A stretch of DNA of 64,000 bases, taken from NCBI GenBank assembly GCA_965112735.1, contig OZ218958.1:2728001-2792000 (forward strand), read 5' to 3'. Of this stretch, positions 1-21,690 are shown in pieces (the stretch's first letter is position 1; the number at the start of each line of letters is the position of its first letter). Source of the stretch: Phaeosaccion multiseriatum (lineage: Eukaryota; Ochrophyta, other classes). Both the position numbers and the translations under genes were made by a program. The notes under the pieces were generated by a model. It had not been told where the DNA came from, did no database searches, and saw only the letters and a list, made by a program, of their open reading frames with translations.

Positions 1-1867
1 CGTCTCCTTCTCCTCCTGCTCCTCCTCCTTCTCCTCCTCCTCCTCCTCCTTCTCCTCCTCCACCTCCTCCTCCTCCTCCTCCTCTCAAACGCAGACCCGC
101 ATCGAGCGCGGACATATCCACAACCCGCACGCCGCCGTTGGCATCATCCTCCTTCCCCTCCTCCTGCTCCTTCACCTCCTCCTCCTCATCATTATCATCA
201 TCATCGTCGTCGTCGCCAGAAATCGAGTAGAGCAGACGGCGCGCGCTGCCGGCCATGCCCTGCGTGTTGAGTCTCTTGAGGTTTCCCCCTACCGATGCCG
301 CACTGGCGGAGCTGTTGTCGAGCTCGTACCACGCGTCCGCAGAGAGAGACATTTGCGGGGAAGAGTGGAGGTGCTGCTGCTCGAGAGTGGCCTTCCTCTG
401 TATATGGGTGCACGCACGCACACACGCACACACACAGAGAGGCATATATGCACACGCACAGAGAGAGAGAGAGAAAGAGAAAGAGAGAGGGAGGGAGACG
501 CACACATGCGGACGTAATGGGATGGGATGAAGTCACAACGCAGAAACCAATTAGCAGCGTCGCACATTGGCACGCGTGTATACAAGGGAACGGCCCCCGA
601 ACCTTTCACCATCATCCTGCCTGCCTACGAGCTGATGTTCTGCTTCCTCCTCAAAACTGAAACTCAAACCCACCTTGCTGCTATCCCCTCCTCCCACGTA
701 GAAGGCTCTGTGATACTTGTACCATGTGGCTCTGAGGCGCGGAGGGAGGTGACACAGGCTATCCTCTCTGCCCTTAGTGGTCCAGCAAGAGCGGCACCAT
801 TGCGACACTGAGTTGCTCAGCATCGCACAGAATTGGACGAAGGGAACCTGTGAAGGAGAGAGGGGAAGAGGGGAGAGAGAGATGGGAGGGGGGGGGTGGA
901 GAGGGAGGGAGAGTAGAAGGGGGAGGGAGGGAGAGTACGGGGGGAAAGGGAGGGAGAGAGTGAGGAGGGGAGCAGGGAGAGCGAGAGAGGGAGGGGGGAT
1001 GGAGGGAGAGAGTGAAGAGGGGGCATGGACGGAGGGAGAGAGGGAGGGAGAGAGAGAAAGAGGAGGGTAGGGAGGGAGAGCGAGAGAGAGGGGGAGGGGG
1101 AAGGGTTGGAGTAGGGGGGGTACCCAGTGAGTGAGGTGATCGGGGGGGGGGCACGATGCGAGGCGTCATGTCATAGAAATCTTAATTGAGGTCTGCTCCC
1201 CCCCACTGGTACCGCACCCTCCCACACACACACGGACACACACGGACACACACACACGCACACAAGCACACACGCACACACACGTACGCACACATGCACA
1301 CAAACACACACACACACACACCCTCCCCCCCTTGCCCTCCTTACTTGGAGCACACTGGGCCTCATTGCGCCGTCATCGTTCGAGAGGCTCGCCTCCCAAG
1401 AGTAGCTCGCGTCGGCGATGGAGGTACCGTATTCGGCTGTGCATTCACAAATGGCAAGTAGGCAAGGTAGGCAAAGAGGCACCATGGGCGGTAGGCAGTC
1501 TTGAGTTTAGTTTGAGTTTGAGTGCGATATACAAGACCTCTTCTCTCCCCGCTCCTCCTGTACCCTATACCCCCCCCCCCACCCCTAATTCGTTTCTCCA
1601 GGTACCCTTTCCCCTCCCCCCTGCCCGCTCTCACCCGCTCTCTCCCGCTCCTGAATAAGCTCCTCCTCCTCTTGCGTGAGCAGGATGGAGCCGTGCCGGA
1701 TGCGGTGCCAGTATGTCTTGGCCGTGAGCACGGGTAAGTAGCGCCACACCATCTCCCAGTCTGCATCTCCGAGGAATCGATCGCCTTTCAGCATGTCCAC
1801 CTGAGAGTGGTATTGGCCGTGGGATGGCAGCCAGTGGTAGTGGTAGTGGTAGTGGTGGTGATGGTGG

Positions 1868-1934
<67 letters not shown>

Positions 1935-3549
1935 GGTGGTGGTGGTGGTGGGGATAAATGAAGAAAAGAACAGTGCATGCATTCGTCGTGTGTGTGTCAC
2001 TTCACACACACATGGACTACACAAAATCACCCTAGTCCTCACGTATACACCACCCACCCACCAACCACCCCGCCACACCCCCACCCACCCACTCACTCAG
2101 CCAACCCCACCAACCCAACCACACCCAATCACACCAACCAACCTGGTGCTCCAGTCGCAGCTCAATGGCGGAGCAGGCACGGATGAAGATCTCCGTCTGA
2201 GCGTTCGTGGACCGGTCCATCTTGAGGCGGTGGAGGAGGGGGCCCGTGAGTGTGCCGTTGATGCACAGGGTGAGGGCGGCAATGCCCGCCATGAAGAAGA
2301 GCACTTGGTTTCGAAACTCTTCAGAAATGTCCTCATCCTCAAACACAATCAGGGCCAGGGTGAGACCCACGGCGCCACGCAGGCCGGCAAAGGCCAGCAC
2401 CAGAAGCTGTCCTCGATCCATGCCGTAACCGCCGTTGATGAGGACGGGGGAGCACACAAGCACCGTGACGCCTCTCACCAGCTGCACCCCAAGGTAAATG
2501 ATAAAGAGGTAGCCCCACTCCCTCGCCGCAATGCCGGTGGCGAAGAGAGCACGATCTCCGATGATGAGTCCCGAGATGAAGAAGATGACAGTGTTGGCGA
2601 CGTACGAAGCCATGGACCAAAACGTTTGCATGGACTCCTCCACCCCGGGAGACACCCTTCCATTGGCATAGAGGCTCATGACGAGGCCGCTGGTCACGAC
2701 AGCCAGCACGCCAGAAACCTTCAGCCGCGTGGCCTCGGCGACAAGGAAAGCGCTGTAACACACAATGACGGTGAGGGTAATCTCGCTGAGGGCATCGTCT
2801 AAAATGTACCCCAGGCAGAAGCTGCCCGCCACGCCAACGAGGAAACCCACGCAGGGCCCACCGAGAGACAGCCGGGCAGCTGTCTCCAGTACCGTCAGGG
2901 GCTTGTTGTCCGACAGCCCCAGGAGGGCGTCTCGAAAGACTGTAAAGACGACAATGGCGGTACCGTCGTTGAGCAGGCTCTCGCCCTCGATCAGCACCGC
3001 GAGGCGCTCGCTCACCCCTAGGTCCTTGAGCAGAGCAACCACCGCCACCGGGTCCGTGGCGCTGAGCATGGCGCCAAAGAGGATGGCCAGATTCCAGTGC
3101 CAGTTCAGGTCAGGCAGCACGTAGATCATGATGCACGCAGTGAGGATGGTGGAGATGATCATCCCGGGCACGGCGAGGACCAGCACCTGCCACAGTTCCC
3201 GCTGAAAGATGTGCACATCGGTGTTGAAGCCGGACTCAAAGATGAGGATGGGCAGGAACACAAAGAGGATGATCTCCGGGTCGATGTTGATCCACCCCTC
3301 CAAAGAGTCCCCGAAGATACCCAGCCCATGGGCGTGTACGTTCACCTCGTGGACGAGCACCCCAAAGGCAATGCCCAGCAACAGGAGGATGACGGTGTAG
3401 GGCAACTTGAAGAAGTGGGTGAGGTACACCCGCGAGAGAATGCCCAGCGCCAGGGCGAAGGTCAGCGTACCGATTCCGAAGTCTTCAATTTCGTGACCAC
3501 CCCCCTCCCCTCCCTCCCCCCCCCCCTCCGCGGACAAGGGCTCGATCAT
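1..3549 (-). CDS. CPA1-family Na+/H+ exchanger (SOS1/NHE-like), five exons seen, C-terminus beyond the left edge
   Basis: Membrane antiporter predicted to exchange Na+ (or K+) for H+. Exons on the minus strand are 3549-2143, 1800-1635, 1436-1345, 847-674 and 397 to beyond position 1; all junctions are GT/AG and phases match (0,1,0,0), giving about 745 codons in the window. The first exon (469 residues) holds the whole Na_H_exchanger domain with about 12 hydrophobic segments. The transport-site signatures are visible: ATDPVAVVALLKDLG at residues 164-178 and IEGESLLNDGTA at 187-198, with the Asn-Asp pair 194-195. The second exon has the cytoplasmic stretch LGDADWEMVWRYLPVLTAKTYW, a feature of long-tailed exchangers. 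The last visible exon turns into Asp/Glu-rich and then poly-Gly sequence encoded by a GGA repeat. The start is the ATG at 3549, and no signal peptide precedes it. Introns carry CA, GGA and GAT/GGT microsatellites. Ion specificity cannot be read from the sequence. Confidence 0.9.
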
Positions 3550-3960
3550 GCGAGTTATCCCTGCCTACCAAAAGAACATCAACCACCCACTGGTCCTGCT
3601 GGGCATGAGCCCCACGGTTGTGCTGCTTAGGGAGGCAGTGCCGCCGACGTGCCGAAAGCCAAAATTTGCGGGGGTGATTTGCCCCAATCTTCTTTCTTTC
3701 GGCCCCCACAGACCTAGACTCTCTGCACAGCAGCCACACGAGCGGCAGTCTCCCAAAAAGTAAAGAGCTCAGCCGTAAGGAGACATCTCTGTTGCACTAC
3801 AACGTAAAATCACTTGGGGAGCCACATTTGCTGAGCCCAGGATGGCGACGATGGCAGCGGATGGACAATTTGCATTTTAGAACACACGCAAGTGTGTAAC
3901 TGTGATCTCTAAAAAAAGGTCAGATGATGGCTTTGTGACGGCTCGCACGCCTCAAGGAGG
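3550..3960. promoter_or_regulatory. Shared upstream region of two divergent genes
   Basis: 411 bp between the exchanger start (minus) and the cysteine-rich protein start (plus). I see no convincing coding frame. It should hold both promoters, but no TATA-like box or other named motif stands out. Confidence 0.4.
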
Positions 3961-9761
<5,801 letters not shown>

Positions 9762-11292
9762 CCGCCTCCCACAGATCACAGGGAAGGACATGTTTTGGCC
9801 GCCTGGTAGGCCTTGATATGGCAGCAGGGAACCAGCCAGGCCATCCCCTCATGGCCACTTACGCCTCCTTGCATAGCTAGGTGGTATCCAAAGCCGTACG
9901 TGGCCTGAAAGAAGGAGTCGAGGAGAGCGCACTTACTCCTTGGGTTAGTTGACGGGCCGCTGGTCCGTTACTGTGGTCCGCCTCACTCACCCAGCCGGCC
10001 GCTGACCATCGCTCGACCATGCTCGAGCGCGGAGCTTCACTCTACGTCGAAGTTTTGGCTGGGCCTAGGACGTGTCGATCTCGATCCGACGTAGGCCTTC
10101 GCTCGTCTCCTCCCCCTGCTTCTCTCTGCCAGCGGGAGAGGGACAAGGGAATACGAAGCAAAGAGTGGTAAGAGCGGATGGCAGCTCATGGTAGGCTGGG
10201 GAGCAAGTCCAAGGAAGAGTTATGCCGCCGGGCAAGCAAGCTCGAGGGTCCTGCTGGGGGGGAAGGAGTCGTTCAGAGTGACATGTTCAACATGTGTGGC
10301 AGCAAGGCCGAGAGCTCATGCAAAGGAAGGTGCCGCCGGGACTGTACCTGGGTGGGGTGGGAGGCTGGGCAGGAGGGGCAACCATCGGAATACGAAACCG
10401 CCAACCGAGGAATGTTGGTGCAAAGTCTTCTTGTCGTTCTGTTGCCTCGGCGTTGGAGCAACCATGATGAGCGAGGCTCTCATGTTCGAGAGTGAGAGCG
10501 GAGCGGAACAGCCGTCCTCTGTCTGGGCCTGTCGGGGAACGATGCAGGGGAGGGGGCGTCAGAAGAGGGGAGGTCCGAGGGAGGGAGAAGAGCGGCGTCT
10601 GCAGCAATCAAGTAACGAACCAAGGGCCACGTCCTGACCAGGCTTCACCGTCTCGTCAGATGCAAAAATGCAGCCACCAAATGTGGCTCTCGGAGCAAGA
10701 GCGCGCCTTCCTGGGACGGCTCAACCGCGGCGCCGGACCAGCACTCCCTCTCCCCGACCAAGAGAAGAAAGCCTCTCTCTCCCCGCTCCCCCCCCTTTCA
10801 GTTTCTTAGGTGACTACTAAGTCAATAAATAACGCTCCTTCCGCGCCCCGCCCCCCTGTTTCACTGCCGCGGATACTCGCCTGCATATCCTCCATTTGGG
10901 AAAGTGTAGAAGAAGCAGAGGTGGGGGAGGAAGAGGAAGAGGCGAAGGAAAATACGAAAATACGATTCAAAATCAAATAATAGTGCGGCAAGCGGAAGTT
11001 CGGCCCCTGATGCACTATCGCCCACATTCTCGATAGCGCGCTATCGCTATCGGCCGGCCCAGCCGGCGATAGCGGATAACAACGGATAAGGAAAGGAACA
11101 ACCGATAACAGTGGATAGTGCATCAGGGGTGGAGGAGTGATGAAGGGACGAGAAGTGTGAGCCATCGACGATTCTAGCACCAACACGTCAACCTTTTGAA
11201 ATGTTTTCTATACTTCATTCTGCCCTCGACCCCTTTTTCATTTTTCCTCCCTCCATCGCATCGCAGTGACACACTGGAAGGAGGAAAGAAGA
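9762..11292. other. Intergenic region, no gene recognised
   Basis: About 1.5 kb between the cysteine-rich gene and the FNIP gene. Open frames here (for example plus 10188-10637) have no recognisable motif and look like chance frames in GC-rich DNA. A foldback element lies at 11004-11129. An AATAAA-like string near 10820 could be a polyadenylation signal but cannot be assigned to a gene. Confidence 0.5.
11004..11129. repeat. Short foldback/MITE-like element with 16-bp inverted ends
   Basis: CCCCTGATGCACTATC at 11004-11019 is exactly the reverse complement of 11114-11129. Inside lie smaller palindromes (CGATAGCGCGCTATCG at 11031-11046) and GATAG/CTATC and CCGGC/GCCGG pairs, so the 126 bp could fold into a branched hairpin. 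No target duplication was identified. Confidence 0.7.
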
Positions 11293-13179
11293 ATGGAGGG
11301 CTCCACACCGAAGGGAGGTGCGAGGGGGGGGGGGGGCGTGATGGAAGAAAGTCATCAAAAGGCCGGTGGAGCGGGGGGGGGGTTGCCGGAGCGCACCAGT
11401 CTCAGCAACAGCGGGCTGATGGCATTGAGGATAGTTGCCGGCCGTGTTTCGATCAAGGCTCTGTGGGGCGTATGCAAGGAGGTGGACAAGGTGACCTCCC
11501 GCGCATTGGTGATCAACGCCGGCATGCCCCAAGCTGTCCAGTCGCGTGTGCTGAGCATGCTGAAGCAGCAGCAACAGCGGGAGCGCGAGGAGACTCAACG
11601 CCTTGCTGCGGCTTCCTCTCCTCCTCCCGCCTCCATGCGGGGAAGACATGCCTTGGAAGGACTTCGAAGGTCGGGGAGGATAAGGGCGAGGCAGCCGGAC
11701 CATGGTATGGCGGGCTCCTTCCGCGTTAGGGCGGTGCGCCTCGGCATCCAACGTCAAGGCGCTGACGAGCTGACTCCTGCTGATGGGGCTCTTGCTCTCA
11801 AAGCGTTGGCACTGTTGCCACTCTTGGTCAAGCGTGTGGGGTTTTCGAAGTTCTTCAATGCTTGCGACGTTGTTGTACCGAGCGCCGTGGAGGAGGTGGA
11901 GTTTGCACGGCACTCAAGGTTTAACCGGCCAATCGTTCTCCCTTCCTCGCTGAAGAAGATCACTTTTGGAGACCACTTCAATCAGGCTGATTTGGTGCTA
12001 CCAAGCTCTCTGGAGGAGCTGAAGTTTTCAATTGCCTCAGAGTTCAACAGGCCAATCGTCCTCCCTTCCTCGCTGAAGAAGGTCACTTTTGGAAACTGCT
12101 TCAATCAGGCTGATTTGGTGCTACCAAGCTCTCTGGAGGAGCTGGAGTTTTCAGAGTACTCACGGTTCAACAGGCCAATCATTCTCCCTTCCTCGCTGAA
12201 GAAGGTCACTTTTGGAAAACGCTTCATTCAGGCTGATTTGATGTTACCAAGCTCTCTGGAGGAGCTGACGTTTTCAGAAGTCTCATTCTTCAACAGACCA
12301 ATCGTTCTCCCTTCCTCGCTGAAGAAGGTCACTTTTGGAAATTCCTTCAATCAGGCTGATTTGGTGCTACCAAGCTCTCTGGAGGTGCTCAAGTTTACAC
12401 GGCACTCAAGGTTCAACAGGCCAATCACTCTCCCTTCCTCCCTGAAGGTCACTTTTGGAAGAGACTTCGATCAGGCTGATTTGGGGCTACCAAGCTCTCT
12501 GGAGGAGCTGGAGTTTGCATGGAACTCAAACTTCAACAGGCCAATCGTTCTCCCTTCCTCGCTGAAGAAGGTCACTTTTGGAAGAGGCTTCGATCAGGGT
12601 GATTTGATGTTACCAAGCTCTCTGGAGGTGTTGGAATTTTCAGTGGACTCAAGGTTTAACAGGCCAATCGTTCTCCCCCCCTCGCTGAAGAAGGTCAGAT
12701 TCGGAGAACATTTCGATCAGGCTGATTTGGTGCTACCAAGCTCTCTGCAGGAGTTGGAATTTACATCGCACTCAAAGTTCAGCAGGCCAATCGATCTCCC
12801 TTCCTCGCTGAAGAAGGTCAGTTTTGGAGAATGGTTCAATCAGGCTGATTTGGTGTTACCAAGCTCTCTGGAGGAGTTGGAGTTTTCATGGATCTCAAGG
12901 TTCAACAGGCCAATCGATCTCCCTTTCTCGATCAAGAAGGTCACTTTTGGAGATAGATTCAATCAGCCTGTGGTCCTTCCCAATGGTGTGGAGGAGGTGC
13001 TCATGGGGTGGGACTTTAACCGCCCCCTGGACCTCCCTCCCTCTCTGCGGACTCTTGTGCTGCGCTGTGGGTACTCCTGCCCTCTGGAGAGGGTGCCTGC
13101 CAGCCTGAGGAAGCTTACGGTTGGGAGGAGCTACCCCCTGCCCGCAGATCTACCCAAGGGTCTTCGAGTCATCTATTAG
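11293..13179 (+). CDS. FNIP-repeat (leucine-rich-like) protein, single exon, 628 aa
   Basis: Predicted FNIP/LRR-type solenoid protein with a probable protein-binding role; partner unknown. The N-terminal ~200 residues contain a Gly-rich start, a conserved-looking segment (MALRIVAGRVSIKALWGVC) and a Gln/Arg-rich stretch. From about residue 208 come nine tandem 41-residue units, each a pair of FNIP repeats: FNRPIVLPSSLKKVTFG followed by FNQADLVLPSSLEELEFS. A diverged tenth unit ends in LPADLPKGLRVIY and the stop. Unit 5 lacks one Lys codon (SLKVTFG for SLKKVTFG). The start is the ATG at 11293; ATG 11341 and 11419 are alternatives. A decayed copy lies at 20.9-21.7 kb on the same strand. FNIP proteins are known from Dictyostelium and large DNA viruses, among others; origin here is not determined. 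Confidence 0.85.
   Translation: MEGSTPKGGARGGGGVMEESHQKAGGAGGGLPERTSLSNSGLMALRIVAGRVSIKALWGVCKEVDKVTSRALVINAGMPQAVQSRVLSMLKQQQQREREETQRLAAASSPPPASMRGRHALEGLRRSGRIRARQPDHGMAGSFRVRAVRLGIQRQGADELTPADGALALKALALLPLLVKRVGFSKFFNACDVVVPSAVEEVEFARHSRFNRPIVLPSSLKKITFGDHFNQADLVLPSSLEELKFSIASEFNRPIVLPSSLKKVTFGNCFNQADLVLPSSLEELEFSEYSRFNRPIILPSSLKKVTFGKRFIQADLMLPSSLEELTFSEVSFFNRPIVLPSSLKKVTFGNSFNQADLVLPSSLEVLKFTRHSRFNRPITLPSSLKVTFGRDFDQADLGLPSSLEELEFAWNSNFNRPIVLPSSLKKVTFGRGFDQGDLMLPSSLEVLEFSVDSRFNRPIVLPPSLKKVRFGEHFDQADLVLPSSLQELEFTSHSKFSRPIDLPSSLKKVSFGEWFNQADLVLPSSLEELEFSWISRFNRPIDLPFSIKKVTFGDRFNQPVVLPNGVEEVLMGWDFNRPLDLPPSLRTLVLRCGYSCPLERVPASLRKLTVGRSYPLPADLPKGLRVIY
11914..13020 (+). repeat. Tandem 123-bp coding repeat (nine units)
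   Basis: The FNIP array is also a DNA-level tandem repeat. Blocks such as CCAAGCTCTCTGGAGGAGCT and CTCCCTTCCTCGCTGAAGAA recur nearly unchanged every 123 bp, so units were copied recently or are kept alike by gene conversion. Unit 5 is 3 bp shorter. Confidence 0.9.
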
Positions 13180-13181
13180 GA

Positions 13182-13313
13182 TTATTGATAGTGGGTGGAG
13201 AGTAGGAATGGATGTGGCAAGAAGATGAGCTTGAGCAGCAGGAGGAAGACGATCTGAATGGCGCCAAAGCTGCCCAGCACCAGCACCACCGCGCTCTCAC
13301 TGTTCGTCTCCAT
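13182..13313 (-). CDS. Hypothetical 43-aa hydrophobic ORF, partly conserved in a second copy
   Basis: ATG at 13313 and TAA at 13182-13184, directly behind the FNIP gene on the opposite strand. It starts METNSESAVVLVLGSFGA and continues with a Leu/Ile/Phe-rich segment that could span a membrane. The same block behind the decayed FNIP copy (minus, from 21684) begins METNSDKAAVLMLG and then changes frame through small indels. It may be a tiny gene, a first exon, or only duplicated DNA; I do not recognise a family. Confidence 0.25.
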   Translation of the reverse strand: METNSESAVVLVLGSFGAIQIVFLLLLKLIFLPHPFLLSTHYQ

Positions 13314-14027
13314 CACACACGACGGCGGTGACACCGCTTTGCAAAAAGGAAGACACAGACGGGAGGGAAAACCGGCGGTGTGAAAAAAAGAAGTAGGAGG
13401 ACCGACGGGATGAATGAATGAATGAACACCTTAGTTGGGAGGTTGTGCAAGTCAGACCAGGACGGTACGGCTTATTAATTTTGAATTTTCATTAAAATTT
13501 GAGTACATTTGTTCCAAAAAGGCAAAGCAGAAGCGCGGTGGGGTCATCCGTCCTCTCTCACTTAGTCCCTCACGCATTCACTCGTGGAGCAGCCAAGGGT
13601 TCTGTAGCTGCGCCTTCTCTTTGTCCTTCTTTAACGGCCCTGTTCTCTTCTGCGACACCCCCTTGGGGACTCCCGGGCAAGAGTCGTTAAGTAGCGCCAT
13701 TCCTTTAGACAAAGAGGGCGACTTGTCCCCCCCTTCTGGTCCTCGGCCGGGTGCCCAATCAACCCCAACCTCAGGGGGGAAGGAAGGGTGCCTGCCCTTT
13801 CTTGCTACATGTAATGACGACGCCCGAGGTGTACTGTGGTGCTCCGATCGGTAAAGCGCTCTCCTCGACGGGCAGCACCCTCCTCCTCTTCCCCCTCCTC
13901 CTTGCCCCTACGTTCTACTGCTGCTAGGTAGTGGAACAGTTTGTAGGTGTATGGGTCAGCACTTCGACATTGCGAGCCGATGACGCCTACTTGGGGTTTG
14001 GAGGGCTCTATCTCTCTCTCTCTCTGC
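13314..14027. other. Intergenic region
   Basis: No gene seen. Parts (13345-13640) resemble 21.7-22.0 kb and belong to the duplicated FNIP flank. There is a short AT-rich patch around 13470-13510. Confidence 0.5.
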
Positions 14028-19463
<5,436 letters not shown>

Positions 19464-20111
19464 AGCGTGGAAGCGTCAACCGTCGCCAACTACCGAGGGC
19501 AAAACCCTCTCCCTGTTAAGCTTTGGCGGAGCCGACGGTCGCTACTACTGTCTACCGTCGACTCTACTGGCGCTCCAACCACCACCACCAGCAGACAAGC
19601 CGCAGTATCCACAACAGCAGAGCAACTCCGCAGCTCACGCCGCAATCTCACCACCCCCCCCCCCCTCGTTCGTAGAGGAAGAAGGATCCCCACACCGTAG
19701 GGAGCCCCCGGCAAGTGGCGGCAGTACGAAGGCGTGAGTATGTGCCTGACAAGCTTCTGCGGAGGGCTCCTGGCTCGTTTTGTCTGCTTCTAATAGCTCG
19801 GCGGTGGCGGGGTTGAAATCCTCTCCTCGAAAAAACACTCCCTGCTGCCCCGCTCCAGCTTATATAGGGCCTTCCGCGACTCCCAGATGACCTCGCCCTT
19901 CTCCTTACAGCGGGTTATCAAGCAGAGCTGTCCTCTAAGCGCTCCTTTCCAAGGCCTGGACGCCTGGACGCTCGCAGTGGTTCCGCGCCGGCATAGTGAA
20001 CATGGTTGCCATTTGTGAAGCCCGCTGGATGTAGACCTCGGGCACATTGGACAAGGGTGTAATACAGCTTGTGATAAACAAACAACAACACAGTGGGGAC
20101 GCTGTAATCAG
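19464..20111. promoter_or_regulatory. Shared upstream region of the acetyltransferase and LYR genes
   Basis: 648 bp between divergent start codons. On the minus strand, TATATAAGC at 19858-19866 is a TATA-box candidate about 400 bp before the acetyltransferase ATG. Open frames here show no recognisable protein. Confidence 0.4.
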
Positions 20112-20711
20112 ATGCACCCTCGCGTACGGGACTTGTATAAGCGGCTTTTGCTTGTTGGTTGCGCGTATCCTGGGGGGAAGGAGTACGTGAGGGCGAGGGC
20201 CAAGCGCGGCATCAGAGCCAACGCGCTCATCACAGGCGAGCGGAGAATTCTCAAGGCCGTGGCGAGGGGGCGGAAAGGTGCGAGTGTCCCGCCCCTTTGC
20301 ATCCGTTTCTTTCTCTGATTTTCTCTCCCTTTGCACGCCTCTCTCCACCCCCATCTCTTTCTCTGTTTCTCCCTCGCCCCCTTCCCTCTCTTCCCTTCTC
20401 GCTGTCCAGTGTAAGAGTCTCCCCTCCCTGTGGGATTTTCCCTCGCCCTAACGTAGGCCTCTATTCCCATCTCTAACCTTCTCTCTCTCTCCATCTTTTA
20501 TTGTACCCACTTCAACACTTTCCCCATTGATGATGCCTCCTCTGTAGTGGTGCGGGATGTTGCCGCCTTCAATCAGTTTCACAAGTACCGTCAGATGAAC
20601 AAACGATATGGGGAGACAAGCGCATCACGAGAAGCCGTACCCGCAGAAGGAAGAGGAAGAGGAGGAGCAGCCGACAGAGGAGAAGGAGGAAAACGCGTGG
20701 CGGAGAAGTAG
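20112..20711 (+). CDS. LYR-motif (LYRM5/ETFRF1-like) mitochondrial protein, two exons, 109 aa
   Basis: Small Complex1_LYR-family protein; relatives act in the mitochondrial matrix with acyl carrier protein, and LYRM5/ETFRF1 acts on electron transfer flavoprotein. Exons are 20112-20277 and 20548-20711; donor G|GTGCGA and acceptor TAG| give phase 1 on both sides, for 110 codons with the TAG. The first exon begins MHPRVRDLYKRLLLVG and continues AYPGGKEYVRARAKRGI, matching the LYR motif and the YPGG block of the family. The second exon carries NQFHKYRQMNKRYGE, corresponding to the family's KYRxMxxRY end, then a short basic Gly-rich tail. I assign the family firmly; the ETFRF1 subtype is inference. 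Confidence 0.85.
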
Positions 20712-20929
20712 GCCCTGTTAGGCCCTCTGGAGGAGCGACATGCGCTGATGAGAGTGGTAGAGAGTATGGTGGAAGGGAAAGGGGCGGGGGGCGACAATGA
20801 AGGGCACCCCCCTCCCCATTCAGCCGCGGAAGGGAGGGCGGTGGATAGGGCCACGTCCTGATCGATTCTCAGCAGCGACCTACTCCCCCTTCCCGCAGCT
20901 TCCGACAGAGAGTTCTGAGCTTTGCGGGG
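20712..20929. other. 3' flank of the LYR gene
   Basis: No feature recognised beyond probable 3' untranslated sequence. Confidence 0.3.
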
Positions 20930-21690
20930 GCCGTGAGGTATGCGCAAGGATGTCGAGTCGAGGTTGCTTTTGGTGATCAACACCAACGCTTCCCGACGTT
21001 ATCCACTCGCGTGTGCAGTCGCGTGTGCTGGTTGGGTGCATTGAGGCTTTGAGGCACGGAGCCGCAGGACGGCAGCGGTGAGCAGGTGGACATTTAACCA
21101 AGGCCTGGCGGCCTCCTCTACTTCCGTTAGACCAAGCTCTCCGGATCTGGAGGATGTGGGGCTTCTACCTTTTTCGGAGCTCAACGTGCAAATAGTTCAG
21201 GCTTCAGCGTAGCGTTTGGGCAACGTAAGTGGTGCCCTCTGGGCTGATTTTTGCCAACCAGCGCTCTCTCTCTGCAAGAGCTGTGGGGGCTGTGCCTCTG
21301 TCAACGACCACCAGATCATTCGGTGTGCCTTCCTTGCTGAAGAGGGCGACTTTCCCCGGTGGAGGTGGTTGGCAGTGCGCATGGGGTATAGCTTTTAATC
21401 TCCCCAGTGGAGCTGCCTGCTTCTTTGCGGGCTCTTGCACTGAGCTCTTGGTACTCGTGCCCTGTGGAGCACCCACCTGCTGACCAGGGGAAGCTTTGGA
21501 TCCGGAGGAGCCGCTTGTTGCCTGCAGATCTGCGAGGGGCCTCAGGTGGCCTCTCCTCCTTAGGTGGAGAGTACCGCCATGTGTCAAGGAGATGAGCTTG
21601 AGCAGCAGCATCCAGACCATCTGAGACGCCAAAGCAGCGGCCCAGCATCAGCACCGCCGCTTTGTCGCTGTTCGTCTCCATCACTCACGA
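20930..21690 (+). pseudogene. Decayed copy of the FNIP-repeat gene and its 3' flank
   Basis: Fragments match the intact gene at 11.3-13.3 kb in the same order: the stretch containing GTGATCAAC and CAGTCGCGTGTGCTG, a remnant ACCAAGCTCTC, the C-terminal region around GGTACTCGTGCCCTGTGGAG and CCTGCAGATCTGCGAGGG, and the flank GAGATGAGCTTGAGCAGCAG with GTCGCTGTTCGTCTCCATCA. Nearly all FNIP units are missing and no frame stays open, so it is a pseudogene. Confidence 0.7.

Noticed and set aside
1807-2802. 331-aa plus-strand open frame antisense to the exchanger
   Set aside because: It begins in a GAT/GGT microsatellite and runs antisense to strongly conserved exchanger sequence; composition is a shadow of the real gene.
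9858-9908. Minus-strand stretch ATYGFGYHLAMQGG between plausible splice sites, ABCA-transporter-like
   Set aside because: Only about 14 residues, with no neighbouring exon that continues it; chance cannot be excluded.
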